Assembly (NCBI GenBank): GCA_930367205.1
Contig: OV884011.1
Location: 121,827,866 to 121,891,865 of the forward strand
Length of the DNA: 64,000 nucleotides
DNA from: Acanthosoma haemorrhoidale
Lineage: Eukaryota > Arthropoda > Insecta > Hemiptera > Acanthosomatidae
Reading direction: 5' to 3'
Shown piece by piece: positions 22,579 through 34,300 of this stretch; position 1 is the stretch's first letter, and each line of letters starts with the position of its first letter. Made by a program: the position numbers and the translations under genes. Under the pieces are notes generated by a model that was not told where the DNA came from, did no database searches, and saw only the letters and a list, made by a program, of their open reading frames with translations.

Positions 22579-22826
22579 GATGTCATTTACTGGTCCTGGG
22601 AATCCCTCAAAATTGCGATAGCGAATTGCTATTGCCAAAGGGACAAACGGATGTGAAAATGATACAGACACTAGTCACCGAGTGGGTGACATGAGATGTT
22701 GGACAAAAGCTAGCAGATGGCGAAATTATAGAGCTTATCAAAGGAAAGGAAGAGAAGCCGATTAGCGACGATTCAAAAACCATTGTCGAAAAACACATTT
22801 CTTCTCAAGAGGGATTCCATGCATAG
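22579..22826 (+). pseudogene. pogo/Tigger-like transposase C-terminal remnant
   Basis: The plus strand reads WSWESLKIAIANCYCQRDKR in one frame and, after a shift, LVTEWVT, a stop, DVGQKLADGEIIELI and then KHISSQEGFHA. The order W-SL---IANC, then W---DVG--L-D-EI-EL, then S---GF-AL is that of the tail of pogo/Tigger DDE transposases and their CENP-B/Jerky-like domesticated relatives. One frameshift and an in-frame TGA show it is dead. The family A LINE inserted immediately upstream (target duplication 22564-22575), and no earlier portion of this transposase is recognisable beyond 17954. Confidence 0.5.
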
Positions 22827-23510
22827 AAGTAAGTTTATTTAATCGTTCATATAATATTTATTTTGATTATAAGGAATATATATCTAGTTCTATCATTTAT
22901 TATTATTTTTAAGGTAGCATTAAAGCTCTAGGAATAGAACGATCACTACACACATGTTAGTGTCATGCTCATAACGCACTGGGGAGACAATGTGGCTCGG
23001 GAACGGTTGACAAAACTAAAAGTCAAACAACTTTAAACAAATATTTTGATGTACAATCGTAAAGTTTATTCAAACTGTATAAAATAAATGTATCATTATT
23101 TACTTTTTTTTTATTTCGTACATATCTTAGTCACTCTTCCATATCCTTATCACCCCCATCCACATTAATCCGGATATAGGAGAGTAATGTATTTAAACTT
23201 CACTGCTCTCTCAGTAAATATTTTACCACTTATATTTTTTCCCCTTTTTTTTTTTTTTTTTTGGTAATCGTGTATTATACAAAATTTAACTTTGCATTTA
23301 TTCACTGGGATGCTTGTAAATAATTTTTTTCTAATTTGAGGCATACCCTTTATTTATTATTCCCTCTGCTTGGTGTATTATTTCTTTTTTGTTAGCAAGA
23401 TTTAATTGATTTATTTGGGAATTTTACTGGAAAGGATTAGGTGGGTGCGATAGCATTATATTATATTATTTCAAGTATATTCTTATTTACATTAAATATA
23501 CATGTTAATA
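22827..23510. other. AT-rich spacer, nothing recognised
   Basis: Low-complexity DNA with T-rich runs near 23105 and 23245-23262. No element boundary was found apart from the TACA duplication of the gypsy-like element at 23511. Confidence 0.4.
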
Positions 23511-23514
23511 TACA

Positions 23515-23704
23515 AGTTAATGATCGTCAACGAAAAACGTGAAGAAAAAGGAAAGAGGTTGAATGTAGTTACAGAACGAGAGTTCTCAGAAGGCTGTTTT
23601 TATTTGAGCCTTTTAAAGCCTCTCTAAATACATTCGGGATGTTTACATCCCGATGACTTGAGGATTAGGCTGGCTACCTACGATGTCCTTAACTCGCCTT
23701 AACT
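23515..23704 (-). repeat. 3' LTR of gypsy-like element
   Basis: 190 bp with ends AGTTAATGATCG and CGCCTTAACT on the plus strand. It aligns with the other LTR at 28182-28349 through the shared CGTGAAGAAAAAGGAAAGAG block, the GACTGTTTTTATTTGAGCC-like block and CCTACGATGTCC. It has about 22 extra bases relative to the other LTR. Confidence 0.9.
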
Positions 23705-23714
23705 CCCCCCTGCC
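23705..23714 (-). promoter_or_regulatory. Polypurine tract
   Basis: The minus strand reads GGCAGGGGGG immediately before the AGTTAAGG start of the 3' LTR, the expected plus-strand priming site. A second pure G10 tract lies at 24068-24077, about 360 bp upstream. Confidence 0.65.
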
Positions 23715-24148
23715 AGTTTACGCATATCTCTTCGTAAACTCCAAGGTCCGGCGCACGCAGCACCCAGCCTGTAATCCCTTACATCACGCTTACGGTCTAA
23801 TATATTCATAGTCCGCACCAAACAACAGAACTCAAAGAAAAGAGATAATACAGAAATAAAACAAGAATAATACTAATAATAAAATATAATACATTCGCCC
23901 GTGACCTGGCGGCTGCCAGGTGAAAAAAATAAAAACCATGGAACTTAGCTACAATATAAATAATGAAAACAAAAACTCTCTCTGAGCTTCACATGTGAAG
24001 CATATGATTCCGAATCAGTTGCTCCGTATCGGATCGAGGGCACACCATCTTACGCACATTCAACATCCCCCCCCCCCCTGTGGCGGGAGTTTCAACTGTT
24101 CAATGTGAATGGTTCGCCTCTTCTTTGCGGTGGTCATACTCTCGATGG

Positions 24149-24910
24149 TCACGAGATTATGATGACCTTAAAGGGCCCCTCATACCGAACAAGTTCCTTA
24201 CTACGATTTGACACGACTTTTCTGTACACAACGGTCCCAATCGATATTGCCCCTATGCGATCCCGAACCTTCAAATTTGCCCACGCCATGTGCTTGGATT
24301 TCTCGCGCATAATCTTATCGCGTACCTTGTGCCACATCTTACCGAGCTGTATGTGGGTGTTATGGAGCTGTGCCACCATCCCCTTATCCGCCACCGTCTC
24401 TGGCCAGTTCCTTGGTCTCACTCGTAATCCAAACAAAATTTCAAAGGGTGCTAACCCCGTCGTGGCGTGATCGAGTGGTTGTATGCCGCCACCGCCATGG
24501 CAGCGCCTTCGTAGTGCTTGCGCCGTCTCCTGCATGCCGCGGTGGTTGGTTTTCCCTTGGTGATACGCCAATGTTACCTCGCGTTGCTGCTCCTCGTCAC
24601 GCAGGGTCTGGACCGCGAAAAGACACCGAATGAACGAGCGATCCACCCCCAAGAGCTCTTCCTGCCACAGCTTTTTAATTTTGTCCCACACAGTCGTGTT
24701 TCCCACGAATAAATGGTGTGTTTTGCCAGGTTTTGACACGTCCTTGAGAGCCTGACAAATTTGATCTCCACAAATTCCTGGTGGTGACCAGATTGTCGCG
24801 ATTTGACTCCTGCCGTACGTACAATGGAGCATTTTCAGAGTACCCAATGTTTGAGTTTTCCAAATGATCTGCCTCCGCTTATCATTGATGATTTCATCCG
24901 TCGTCTCCAT
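24149..24910 (-). pseudogene. gypsy-like integrase with catalytic core deleted
   Basis: A 253-residue open frame on the minus strand. It contains the start of the integrase zinc-binding domain (AYHQGKTNHRGMQETAQALR, supplying the His pair), then jumps at once to the end of the core (ATTGLAPFEILFGLRVRP) and the C-terminal GPY/F-like module (VRYEGPFKVI). The Cys pair and the whole D,D-35-E catalytic core, some 200 or more residues, are missing. The frame is open across the junction, so the deletion is in phase. This copy could not integrate by itself; it was either trans-mobilised or lost the core after insertion. Confidence 0.8.
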
Positions 24911-25526
24911 ATCACATTACGCGGTCTCTCCCCTATAGACTCGTCTGATGGTGGATCCGCACTCCTGTAACTATCTTCCCTCGTGCTGCTCTTGCCCTCT
25001 TCTCCAGGCGTCCATCCCTCAATAAATTGCCTCATACCGCTCCATGTTTTCCCTTCCTCTATGGCGTTCACCATAATAGCGCGCGACAGCCAATCTGCCA
25101 CGACGTTGTCTTTCCCTGGCTTATACATGATATCCAGATTGTATTGCGCTAAGAATTCCTTCCAACTCGTTACCCTTGAGGAGGATTCTTTCAGTTTTCC
25201 GACGCATTGAAGAGGTCGGTGGTCCGTATGTATTCGAAACCTTCTGCCAAATACATACGGACGGAAGTGCCCAATGGCCCACACTATCCCGAGGAGTTCT
25301 CGTTCCAGAGCGCTGTACCGCGCCTCCGTGTCCGTCAGGCGTCTGCTCGCGTAAGCGACCCGTCCCCGTCCCCGCCTTTCTGTGACAATACTGCCCCCAA
25401 GGCATAGTCGCTTGCATCGGTGATGATCTTAAAATCCTTCTCGAAGTTAGGGAAAGCCAAAATCGGCGCCTCCTGCAAACGTGCCAAGCATTTGCGGATA
25501 TTCTGCTCTATGAGCGGCGTGATCAT
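24835..25526 (-). pseudogene. gypsy-like RNase H and connection fragments
   Basis: Three overlapping minus-strand frames cover the RNase H domain: FKIITDASDYALGAVLSQ (25526-25335, first catalytic Asp), then the ARYSALERE-type block in another frame (25417-25121, shifted and damaged), then HFRPYVFGRRFRIHTDHRPL with YKPGKDNVVADWLSR (25284-24835). The domain order is normal but two frameshifts separate the pieces. A tether region rich in Arg, Ser and Gly follows before the integrase. Confidence 0.8.
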
Positions 25527-25539
25527 TATCCGTGCTCCT

Positions 25540-26614
25540 TTAGTTATTAATCGCTACCATATATTCTGCCATGTCCGGCACGAAACGGTGGTAGTAATTG
25601 AGCGTTCCCAGTAATCTACGAATCCCTGTTACGTCTTTTGGCACCTCCATTTTCTGGATCGCTTCTACTTTCGTTGAGTCTGGTTGAACCCCTTTCCGCG
25701 AGATTGTGTGCCCTAAAAAACTAATCGGCTCCTGGCCCAGTGACGATTTGTCTATTGACAGTTTCAACCCGAAATCTCATAATCTTCTAAATACGTTCCG
25801 GAGGTGTTCCAATTCCGTTTGGCTAAAGATCAGCAGGTCATCCATGTAAATTTGGCACATATTTTCGTCCATTTCTCTCAGAAGTTCGTCCATGAGACGC
25901 CGAAAGGTTATTGGAGCATTTTTGAGACCAAACGACATTCTCGTGAACTCAAAATGCCCTCTCTCGAACGAGAACGCCGTTTTATGTTGGTCATGCACAG
26001 CTAGCTTGATCTGATGGTACCCTGCTTTTAGGTCTAATGTGCTAAAAATTTTCGCACCGTTGAGTGTATCTAGAATGTCTTCGAACCGCGGGATCGGATA
26101 TTTTTCGTCCAGGGTATTGTCGTTAAGTTTCCGAAAATCCACAACGATTCGGTATTTTTCCTCACTATCTCCCGGTCGGCTTTTCTTTTTCACTGCCCAC
26201 AAAGGGCTATTATACAGAAATTATATTATCAGAGATAGCACCTTGGCGTTTGAGATACTCGATCTCCTTTCTAATATGTTGTCTGAGCGCTTGTGGATAC
26301 CGCCTCTCCTTCACATACGTCACCCGTTCTACTTTTAACGGGATCTCATGTAGCGTTTTCCCCGTTGCTCCTAGCGTGTCCCCTTCAGCGAAAAAAATAT
26401 CCCTAAACTCGCTCCGCAGACTCTCCCTCCAATCATCCACTCTCTTAACCACTCCTATTTGCTCCGTTTCACCCCTTACGTCCCCCCGGCTTTGATAGGT
26501 TTTCTTCCCCAGTTTGATCCTCCAGTACTCACCCTCGTTTTCAATGCACGCGCCTACTTTTCCCAGTACATCACACCCCACTATTATCTGGTATTCCCGC
26601 GGCATATCTTCCAC
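25540..26614 (-). pseudogene. gypsy-like reverse transcriptase
   Basis: Three frames on the minus strand. 26614-26210 carries the RT entry region (VERVTYVKERRYPQALRQHI, KEIEYLKRQGAI). 26202-25777 carries the palm: YRIVVDFRKLND, STLDLKAGYHQIKL, FTRMSFGLKNAPITFRRLMD and the catalytic YMDD followed by LLIFS. 25767-25540 carries the thumb/connection (FLGHTISRKGVQPDSTKVEA, LLGTLNYYHRFVPDMAE). The RT motifs are all readable and the active-site aspartates retained, but each piece is in a different frame or split by a stop. Confidence 0.88.
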
Positions 26615-26636
26615 GACGTGTACTTTTATGTCACTT

Positions 26637-26858
26637 TTATTCGTCCAGCCCCACGACCGCTTCTCCCATTACTTCGCAGGGTCCCCCCAGAGTAAGTAAT
26701 TTACACTTACATACCTTGATCTGGTGTGCCCTCTCTACTCCACTCAACCTCTCTAACGCACCACAAGACATTATTGTATTGGTGCTGCCAGTATCAATGA
26801 GGCACCTCTCCCTCTCCCCAAACTCAATAATTGGCAACCCACGCATCCTTTCCCGCAC
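26637..26858 (-). pseudogene. gypsy-like aspartic protease fragment
   Basis: A minus-strand frame with the retropepsin active-site motif CLIDTGSTNTIMS near residues 18-30, followed by a beta-strand-rich tail. It is about 73 residues, shorter than a full retropepsin. It lies between the gag zinc knuckles and the RT, as expected for gag-pro-pol order. Confidence 0.75.
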
Positions 26859-27083
26859 TGTATTGCACCTTAGGATGCGGTCGCCTCTCTGCTGCCACTC
26901 TCCTCAGGCCTCCGTACGCCGCTCCCATCTGCGCGAGAGATTCTTCTGCCACTTTTGTCTTCTGCTCCCGCTGCGCTTCGACTTCTCTCCGTCTATCTTC
27001 GACGTCCCTGAAGACTCGTCGCCCGATGATCCATTTCCTCTTGGTGTCGCGCTCCGCCTCTCCCGGATTTCCTGGTTATTTAC

Positions 27084-28075
27084 CTACATTGGTTCTTCTC
27101 TGTGAAATTCCTTTCTACGAAACACGTATGGACATTGTCTTGCTGTGTGTCCTTCTTCCCCACACTCAAAGCACTTAGTGCGAGGGCACTGAGCTACTAG
27201 ATGGCCTGTCTTTGCACAGCCATGACATTTCCTATCTTCTTTCCGAGGTGCGTACCTAGGCCTTGTAACTCCCAATCTTCTCTCTCCCATCGCTCCCCTG
27301 TCTCTACCGGCAAACGGCGTTTCCTGTCTCTTCCACGCCGATTTTGGGGTCCTGTTTTTCCTATACGGGATCCGGCTCCAACCGTTGTCATCTTCGTTCA
27401 TTTTCACTTCTTCCTCTCTTGCGCTAGTATCTATCATCGCCTGAGCGCATTCTAGGAACGATCGCTCATTAGGGAACCCTTCCTTCCTTCCCGTCTCCTT
27501 CGCTAATAGCACCTTTAAGATCGTAGACAGGAACCCCATGCTGCCCTCCACTCCCTCGGTGCTAGTTGTCTCCCTCATTTTCTCATTTATTTTATTGTAG
27601 AGGACTACCAGGACTGCAGCATACTGTCCACTATTCTGTCTCGGAGATTTCATTTCTCTAAACAGTTGGAAGATATCCTCCTCTGGGGTCCATCGTCCCC
27701 CCCTCCATATGCTTTTTTCAGTCTCGTCTTTAATATCTCCCATGGGGTTTCATTGTCCACCTGTATCAGGTTCAGCACCTTCCTTTTCACCCTGCACACC
27801 AGGTCTGCCTTTATTGACTTAGCGTCACCTGGGTCGAGTAACCCTTCGTCCATCTTGGCTTGTATCCTCTCCATAATTCTATCCCCACCTTTGAGAAAAT
27901 GATTCAACTCACCTAGTTCCCCAGAAAATTTTTCGAGGTCTGAGATCATTTTCCTCATGTCCTGCGACGTCACTGCCCGCACCTTCATCCATGCCAGCGA
28001 GTTCGCATGGGCTTCAGCCATGGTTTCTTTAGGAAATTGTGGAACTTCAAACGCTGCCAGCCGCAAGTCCACCAT
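27084..28075 (-). pseudogene. gypsy-like gag with two zinc knuckles, frameshifted
   Basis: The first part (28075-27650) starts MVDLRLAAFEVPQF and covers a helical capsid-like region (FSGELGELNHFLKGGDRIME). The second (27743-27084) continues in another frame (GGRWTPEEDIFQLFREM) and ends with CHGCAKTGHLVAQC and CFECGEEGHTARQC, two CCHC knuckles that bind element RNA. The two frames meet at a run of seven C at 27697-27703 (G7 on the coding strand), so a slip of the homopolymer explains the break. The distance from the ATG to the primer site is about 106 nt. Confidence 0.83.
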
Positions 28076-28163
28076 TAAATACTTTAATTAAATCACATGA
28101 AAGCTAATGAGAAGGAAAAAAAACAAAAGCCAACTCGCACGTTAATGACTTGAACCCACTCCG

Positions 28164-28182
28164 CTCCTGGGTTTCGGCACCA
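28164..28182 (-). promoter_or_regulatory. Primer binding site, tRNA-Phe type
   Basis: Directly next to the 5' LTR, the minus strand reads TGGTGCCGAAACCCAGGA. Its complement ends GGGTTTCGGCACCA, which agrees with the 3' end of metazoan tRNA-Phe (acceptor GCCGAAA) as I know it, with one apparent mismatch in the T stem. It marks the start of minus-strand DNA synthesis. Confidence 0.7.
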
Positions 28183-28349
28183 GTTAATGATCGTCAACGA
28201 AAAACGTGAAGAAAAAGGAAAGAGGTTGAATGTAGTTACAGAACGAGAGTTGTCACAAGACTGTTTTTATTTGAGCCTTTTAAAGCCCCTTTAAATGTTT
28301 ACATCCCGCTGACTTGAGGATTACTACCTACGATGTCCGAACCTTAACT
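28182..28349 (-). repeat. 5' LTR of gypsy-like element
   Basis: 168 bp, same ends as the partner LTR (AGTTAATGATCG and CCTTAACT on the plus strand). The first 65 bp are nearly identical to 23515-23580; later parts differ by several indels. Confidence 0.9.
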
Positions 28350-28353
28350 TACA

Positions 28354-31300
28354 TAAATATACATAATTCCTTCTATGAAGTATTCTTCATAGTGTTTATA
28401 TAAGACATTATATGGGACAGAAATAGTGCTTAAAGTATCATGTCGTAACTGCAGTAAATAACAGTTGACATATAAAGAGAGTTAATAAAACCGTGTTAAT
28501 TTATCGTTCGATGTTATAAAACAGTTATTAATAATTTAATGATGACATTTACCATACATATTAGCTTTTATGGCATATAGGCACTGTTGAATGACTTTGA
28601 AACGTCTATTATATGATTCACAGGCCACCGGTTTACGACCATTGTCGTGTATATAAAGGCGTAAAATATTGATACTAATAAAAAAAATCTAGGAGCTAAA
28701 AAATATCTTTAAATATAGTTCCACGTACAATGCAGTAAAGGTCAAAACATATGTAGTGAAGATTAAAGAAAAAAATAATAATCATTAGTCAAGACTAAAT
28801 CTAACCGCTTTAAGTATAAATAATCAGGAATAACGGTTATACATGCGTAATTGAGCGTAATTATGTTTTCCCGCTAAGCAGTTTTTCTGATTTGACCTTA
28901 TTTTAAAATCGATAATGCTTGGCAAATATATTCTCAAGAACATTTTGTACACGTCATTCGTTTAGCACATAACCCTCACGAACACTTGCTCTCACGAATA
29001 GTTGTGAAACTGACATTTTAAAATATTTTGAGAATAAAGCTGAATTCCTGAATGTTACAACATTAACCATGTCTGGATCAGAAATATTAATCCGCTCTGA
29101 TTTGTATTATTTATTTTGGTTTATTTAAATTAAAATGATGAAATATTTAAACTGCTATTTATAATGAATGCGTCATTATAATTATTTTAATGTATATCAA
29201 TAATTTGTTTGGTTTTCCAAAGTTTGGAACATTGAAATGGTCTGTTGTTGTTTTTTCAATCATAATTATTTATATCCACGACTAAATCACTATTATTTAA
29301 ATTTATTGTAAAAAAATAAGATTTTTTAAATAAAAATTCCAAGAAACCATTAGGTATAATATTTTACACGCCTATAAATAATCCAGGTCGTAGGTCAGCT
29401 CAATTAAATTGACTAAAACGTTTTAGTACGTCCAAACTTCATTTAGTACAAAGATTTTGGCAACTAACTAAATTGTGATTAGTAGCATATTCAACAATTA
29501 GTTACTAATTTATTTCAACCACTTGTTACTACTTCAACCACTTGAGGTGGCCAACTCACCTTAATTTACAAGGATTTTTGCTACTCATCACGGCTCTGTA
29601 GCTGCGTAAATGGGGCGTAGATGATGATCCTACATACGGACCCTGTAATTTCACTTTTAAAACCGTAGACCTAATCTGGATGAAAGTATGGTGCCTCTGA
29701 AATTAAAACATTGGGCATCTCACTATCAACTGCTCAGGCTACGCTATTTTTGAAACATAGGTTCACTGCACTCGTATTAACTAAGGTGGAAAATGTGTAC
29801 AATTAAACAAAGTTAAAAAGCAAAATTTTGCAAAAAAATGTTCACCCAGTGGTGTCTTCCAACTGGCACAAGTACTTATCGGCACCAAAAATTACTCGTT
29901 CTAATAAATAATTAATAAATATTGGTCAAAAACAGAAATTCACACCAACCACTAAGAGCTAGAATCGAGAAGCCCTGTAACGATGGTTATTAGCCTGCAT
30001 ATTCATTGCTAAGGAAATGGCATAGTTGTATATTATATGTGAGGTCATAAAACACAATTGAAACAAGATTGGTCGTATTTCTTTGAACAGTACAGTTTAA
30101 AATGATTTAGATGGCAATTTTTTCATTAAGTGTTTCTATTTTCAAAACTGCTTTGACGATAGGAAGCTCGTTCACGAGTTATATTAAATTAAAACTACTC
30201 CTAATTCCTGGCTATTTAATCTCCCGTAAAATTCTCCGCAAGGATATATGAACCGTCAAAAGCACTGGATTAAGACAACCCGACTCGAAGGCTCTCTCGC
30301 CTTCTCAGGGGAAATGGAAAAAAAAAAATAATGTCTGTCGGAGAAGAAAAAAAGACTAAAAATATTTTTAACGCTAACAATCAGGGGCAGTAAATAATGT
30401 TAAATCCGAGTAGAAAGGACAGGTGTTATTGAGTTATGTTCCCGGAGGTGTTTGTTATGTTAATGCAGCCGGGCCGAGGGAGGCTGGAGGCTGGGAGGTG
30501 TGAAGTCTCATCTCGTACCGGCCGCCTCGCCGGAGCTAATTCTATTTCCGACTAAATCTGATATATGTCACCAGCTGACTGGCAACTGTCTTGTATAATT
30601 GGAATAATTATATATCATTATATGGAGGGCCTAGACTGCTTGGCTCCGCCACCCCGTCGTGCCTTCTTAATTCCAAATGCCTGCTCTCTCAGGTCGCCTC
30701 TCGATGGCGGCCTCTCTGTACCTCCTCACACTTTTGCTAGAGGCGAGGAAATAATTTAATCATAATTAACTACAAGACTTATTATGAAATGTGTATTTAT
30801 ACATTTATCATTATCAATATAATCAAGAAATTGTATTAATGACATGATAATTATTTTTTTTCAAAATGTATTGGTTCTCTCAAATTCACTTGAAATTTTC
30901 AATCGTTGATCGTATAATAAGTAATCTACTGGTTGAAGTCTCTTTTGTCGATTAGAAACATGATTGTATTATTTTTTTTAATTTACGAAATAGATTGAAA
31001 AAAAAAGGACAAAGTCCCTTATGAACAAAAATGTCGTACAAATAATCCATTTCTGACAAATGAAAATAACTATTACATAAATAATAAAATAGGGACAAAG
31101 TAAAATAAAGTGTAACCCTCTATAAGTAAAAAAGAATAAAATAAAAGCTTGTTTCACAGCATTTAATAAATAGATCAACACAATAAAAACAGGGAAAAAA
31201 ACAATATAAAGAAGACAGTAAAATATAATAACATGACTGATGAAAACCTTCAAATTAATATATAAAATATAACGAAGGTACTCGTTGAACATCTAGATAA

Positions 31301-34300
31301 ATATAACAAGGTAACAATAATAGAAATGCAAAGGAAAAAATGTATGAAAAAACAATAATTATTATGATGTTTATATCAAATGTAATTTTGAATAGTTCAT
31401 AATATATTATATACCGGGAGGGTTGCCTGAATATATAATATTTCAATATTGCCTATATACGTATATAAATTTAGGGGTATGTGAGGGTTGCCAGGAACCC
31501 AATGAAACATGGATTTGAAGGTTTGGAAGGATGAAGTACAACGGATATTAGGAGCGAGAGAGTTTCAGAGAGTAGTGGAGTGACCGATGAAGGGTGAATT
31601 ATAAGGAACGATCGTATATTGCAGTTTTGAGGGCTGAAGTCAAATGTCAGAGACGGGATTTTGGATTTCGGAGAGTAGGTTGAGGATTTTAACTTAGAAT
31701 AGTCTAAACATAAGGAGGGTGATGGGAATTAATGGTTTGGAAAAGGAACGAACTGAGCAAGGAAGGAGGGAACTCGTCGTAGAGATGGGATAGACATGGG
31801 AGCACCGCTGAGTCCCAAAGAGATATCTAGCGAATTAATTCATCTAGGACATAAAAAGTGGAGTAACTGGTTTTAAAAAATCAATAAACAATCCTTTCAA
31901 AAATATCCAATATTATTTATCAAATAATATTCGCTTTATTCTTATTTAAGCCTTCTCAAATTGTGTATTTCCCTTAGTCAATAAAAAAATATATAAAATT
32001 AACTTGAAAAGTTATCTGGGGCTTTGAGAGATCATAAAAGTCAAATGATACGGACCCAACATGTTTCACTTTCATTTTTTGTAACTAAATAAAAAACATT
32101 TTTTTTTCATTAACTGGGACTTCTGTATAAAAACACTTGGAGCCTAACCTGAGAGATGTTGTATAGCTAACGCATGGTTGTTTGGATATCCTGATTGAAA
32201 GTACAACCTTCAAGTACTACCGTTCTTTCATAATCATAAGAAGTTTACCAAAGGAAGGATCCCTTCCTGCAGGAACACCCACAATAGGAAGGAATAAGAG
32301 GTATTGATTTACCCTAGGAGGGTAAAAGAAAATAATTAATAATATGGAATGTGAAGTCTACTTGCATAAAATATCTTGTATTTTATTAAACATAAACTGA
32401 CCAACTATACATGATTAAGACTTACTGATTTATTTTACAATATATCAGTAATATATGCTGTTATTAACTATGCTATATGAACAGTGTGAACGTTTAAAAG
32501 AAGAGTGCATAATATCCTTGTTATATTTTATTTATTAATTGCTTGTTGTAACGTTTCGGACTACATCTACTCTATAAACAACAAAAAAAATTAGATGGAT
32601 TGTGCAATTAATCATAAGTAACAATTTCGCTAATAAATATTTAGGGAGAAGACATATCAGGTTGAACATATTAAACTGACTTAAGCTGGAATGATCTGGA
32701 TCAACAAAAACATAAATATAAACCATGAAATATTTTCCGTTTTAATTTGTTTCCCAGTTCTAATTTGGAACAGCACAACATGCAAATTAAGCGAAGTATT
32801 ATTTTAAATTATCTATTTTTTTCATTAGCAGAATTGTCAGTATGATTGTATTAACAAAGTTAATTTTATGTCATGAACGTTGTAACAAGCAATTAATAAA
32901 TAAACTGTAAGGAGGATATTAAGCAGTTAATATTAACGTTATAAGAAATATCATGGCTATACTCGGTTGTGTAGGCATAACCCGTTAGTAAAATAATAAA
33001 TAAAAAACATATTGGAAGAACAACAATTGAAAAAGAAGAACTGAGCGATGCCGTTACATGTTTTTCCCCCCAAATCACCTTGTTACAAAATTATTATTAT
33101 TAAATCTATATTGAATACTATATAGATTCTACAAATTAATCTCTTTACAAAAGGTCATTATATTTCCTATAGCCTGGCTACATTTTATACAATTTCTAAT
33201 TATTATACATTGTGATCTGCGCTTGTCTTTGAACAATAATTAATGATGTACAATACACATTAATTTACTGAACCTTTTTAAAAGTGATTGGGGACCATAT
33301 TTATCACAGCGGCTTCATTACAATTAGCAATTGAATTAATATACATATAAAACAATTATCATTGCTAGGAGTGAACGAAAACTAACCCACAACCAGCATA
33401 GCGACTTAAGCTATGATTGTTGTGGACTAGACTTAGAGAATGTGAGATAGCCGATTGAGGACAGAGGCAGCAGAAGAAGCAGGTCGGTCCCAGCTGAGGA
33501 AGGTATAATTAAAAGAGAGGCCCAGAGGGACCGCTCAGACCACAAGCCCATTAGCAGTTATTACCTGTACAGCTCAATCTCTTTCTGCTCGCCGTTTCTG
33601 TCGGACTATTTTTCTTCAGTCTTCTCCAGCTCTAGTCGCTATTACTACTACAACAGTACAATAGGAGTAAGTTACAACACCACGTTATTCACCTGAAATG
33701 GTAGTTATAATAATAGACAACAATGAGAAGTTTAGGTATGGGTGTTAACTTCAAAGGCAGTTTACATTATTAATGCATTATTCACAGTAAACTTTATTCA
33801 TGTCATAAATAGTTCAACCTATAATTGTACAATAAAGTTCAATTATTAGATATATCATCATATTCCCTCATAAGGGAAGATTGATCTGGCAAAAGCCGGG
33901 CCGGAATAATATATGATATTTTCCCTAGGTTGTTTCAAGTAGACAAATGAATCGTTTACAGAATAATCGTATTTTATTCATGGGCAAAAACATGCTTTTA
34001 TAAGGAGGACAAGATACTTATTATTTAACTCTATTATTATTTACTAATTTCTTTAGGATAAAACAATTGAAGGGTGGGTGAAAATCGCCTGGTTAAATAA
34101 AATACTGTAGTGGCATAAATAATAAAAGGCAGCTTAATTAAATTGTTTTAAACTAACAGAAATAACACTTTAATTAATTTAATTACTAATATTTTATCAT
34201 CATATTACTTACTACTTTTATTTGTTTGGAATTTAATTGATTGATAGAATAATAAAGCCTTCAGGACATCTTGAAACAAATCTGCCGGTCGTAGTCATCA

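Larger units (their letters stand above)
23511..28353 (-). mobile_element. Ty3/gypsy-like LTR retrotransposon, degenerate, with TACA target duplication
   Basis: The 4.8-kb element (23515-28349) is transcribed on the minus strand. Both LTRs start AGTTAA and end TTAACT, and TACA flanks them at 23511-23514 and 28350-28353. Order: 5' LTR, primer site, gag with zinc knuckles, protease, RT, RNase H, a truncated integrase, a polypurine tract and the 3' LTR. No envelope-like frame is seen. Coding regions lie in at least seven frames, showing many indels. The LTRs differ in length (168 and 190 bp) and sequence, so the insertion is old. AGTT-type termini and 4-bp duplications are known from the Drosophila gypsy group. 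Confidence 0.9.

Noticed and set aside
24105..28000. Plus-strand ORFs over the gypsy-like element
   Set aside because: Antisense to gag-pol motifs on the minus strand.
30978..31446. Membrane-like Phe/Ile/Tyr-rich ORFs on the minus strand
   Set aside because: Composition follows from AT-rich DNA; no motif or conserved context.
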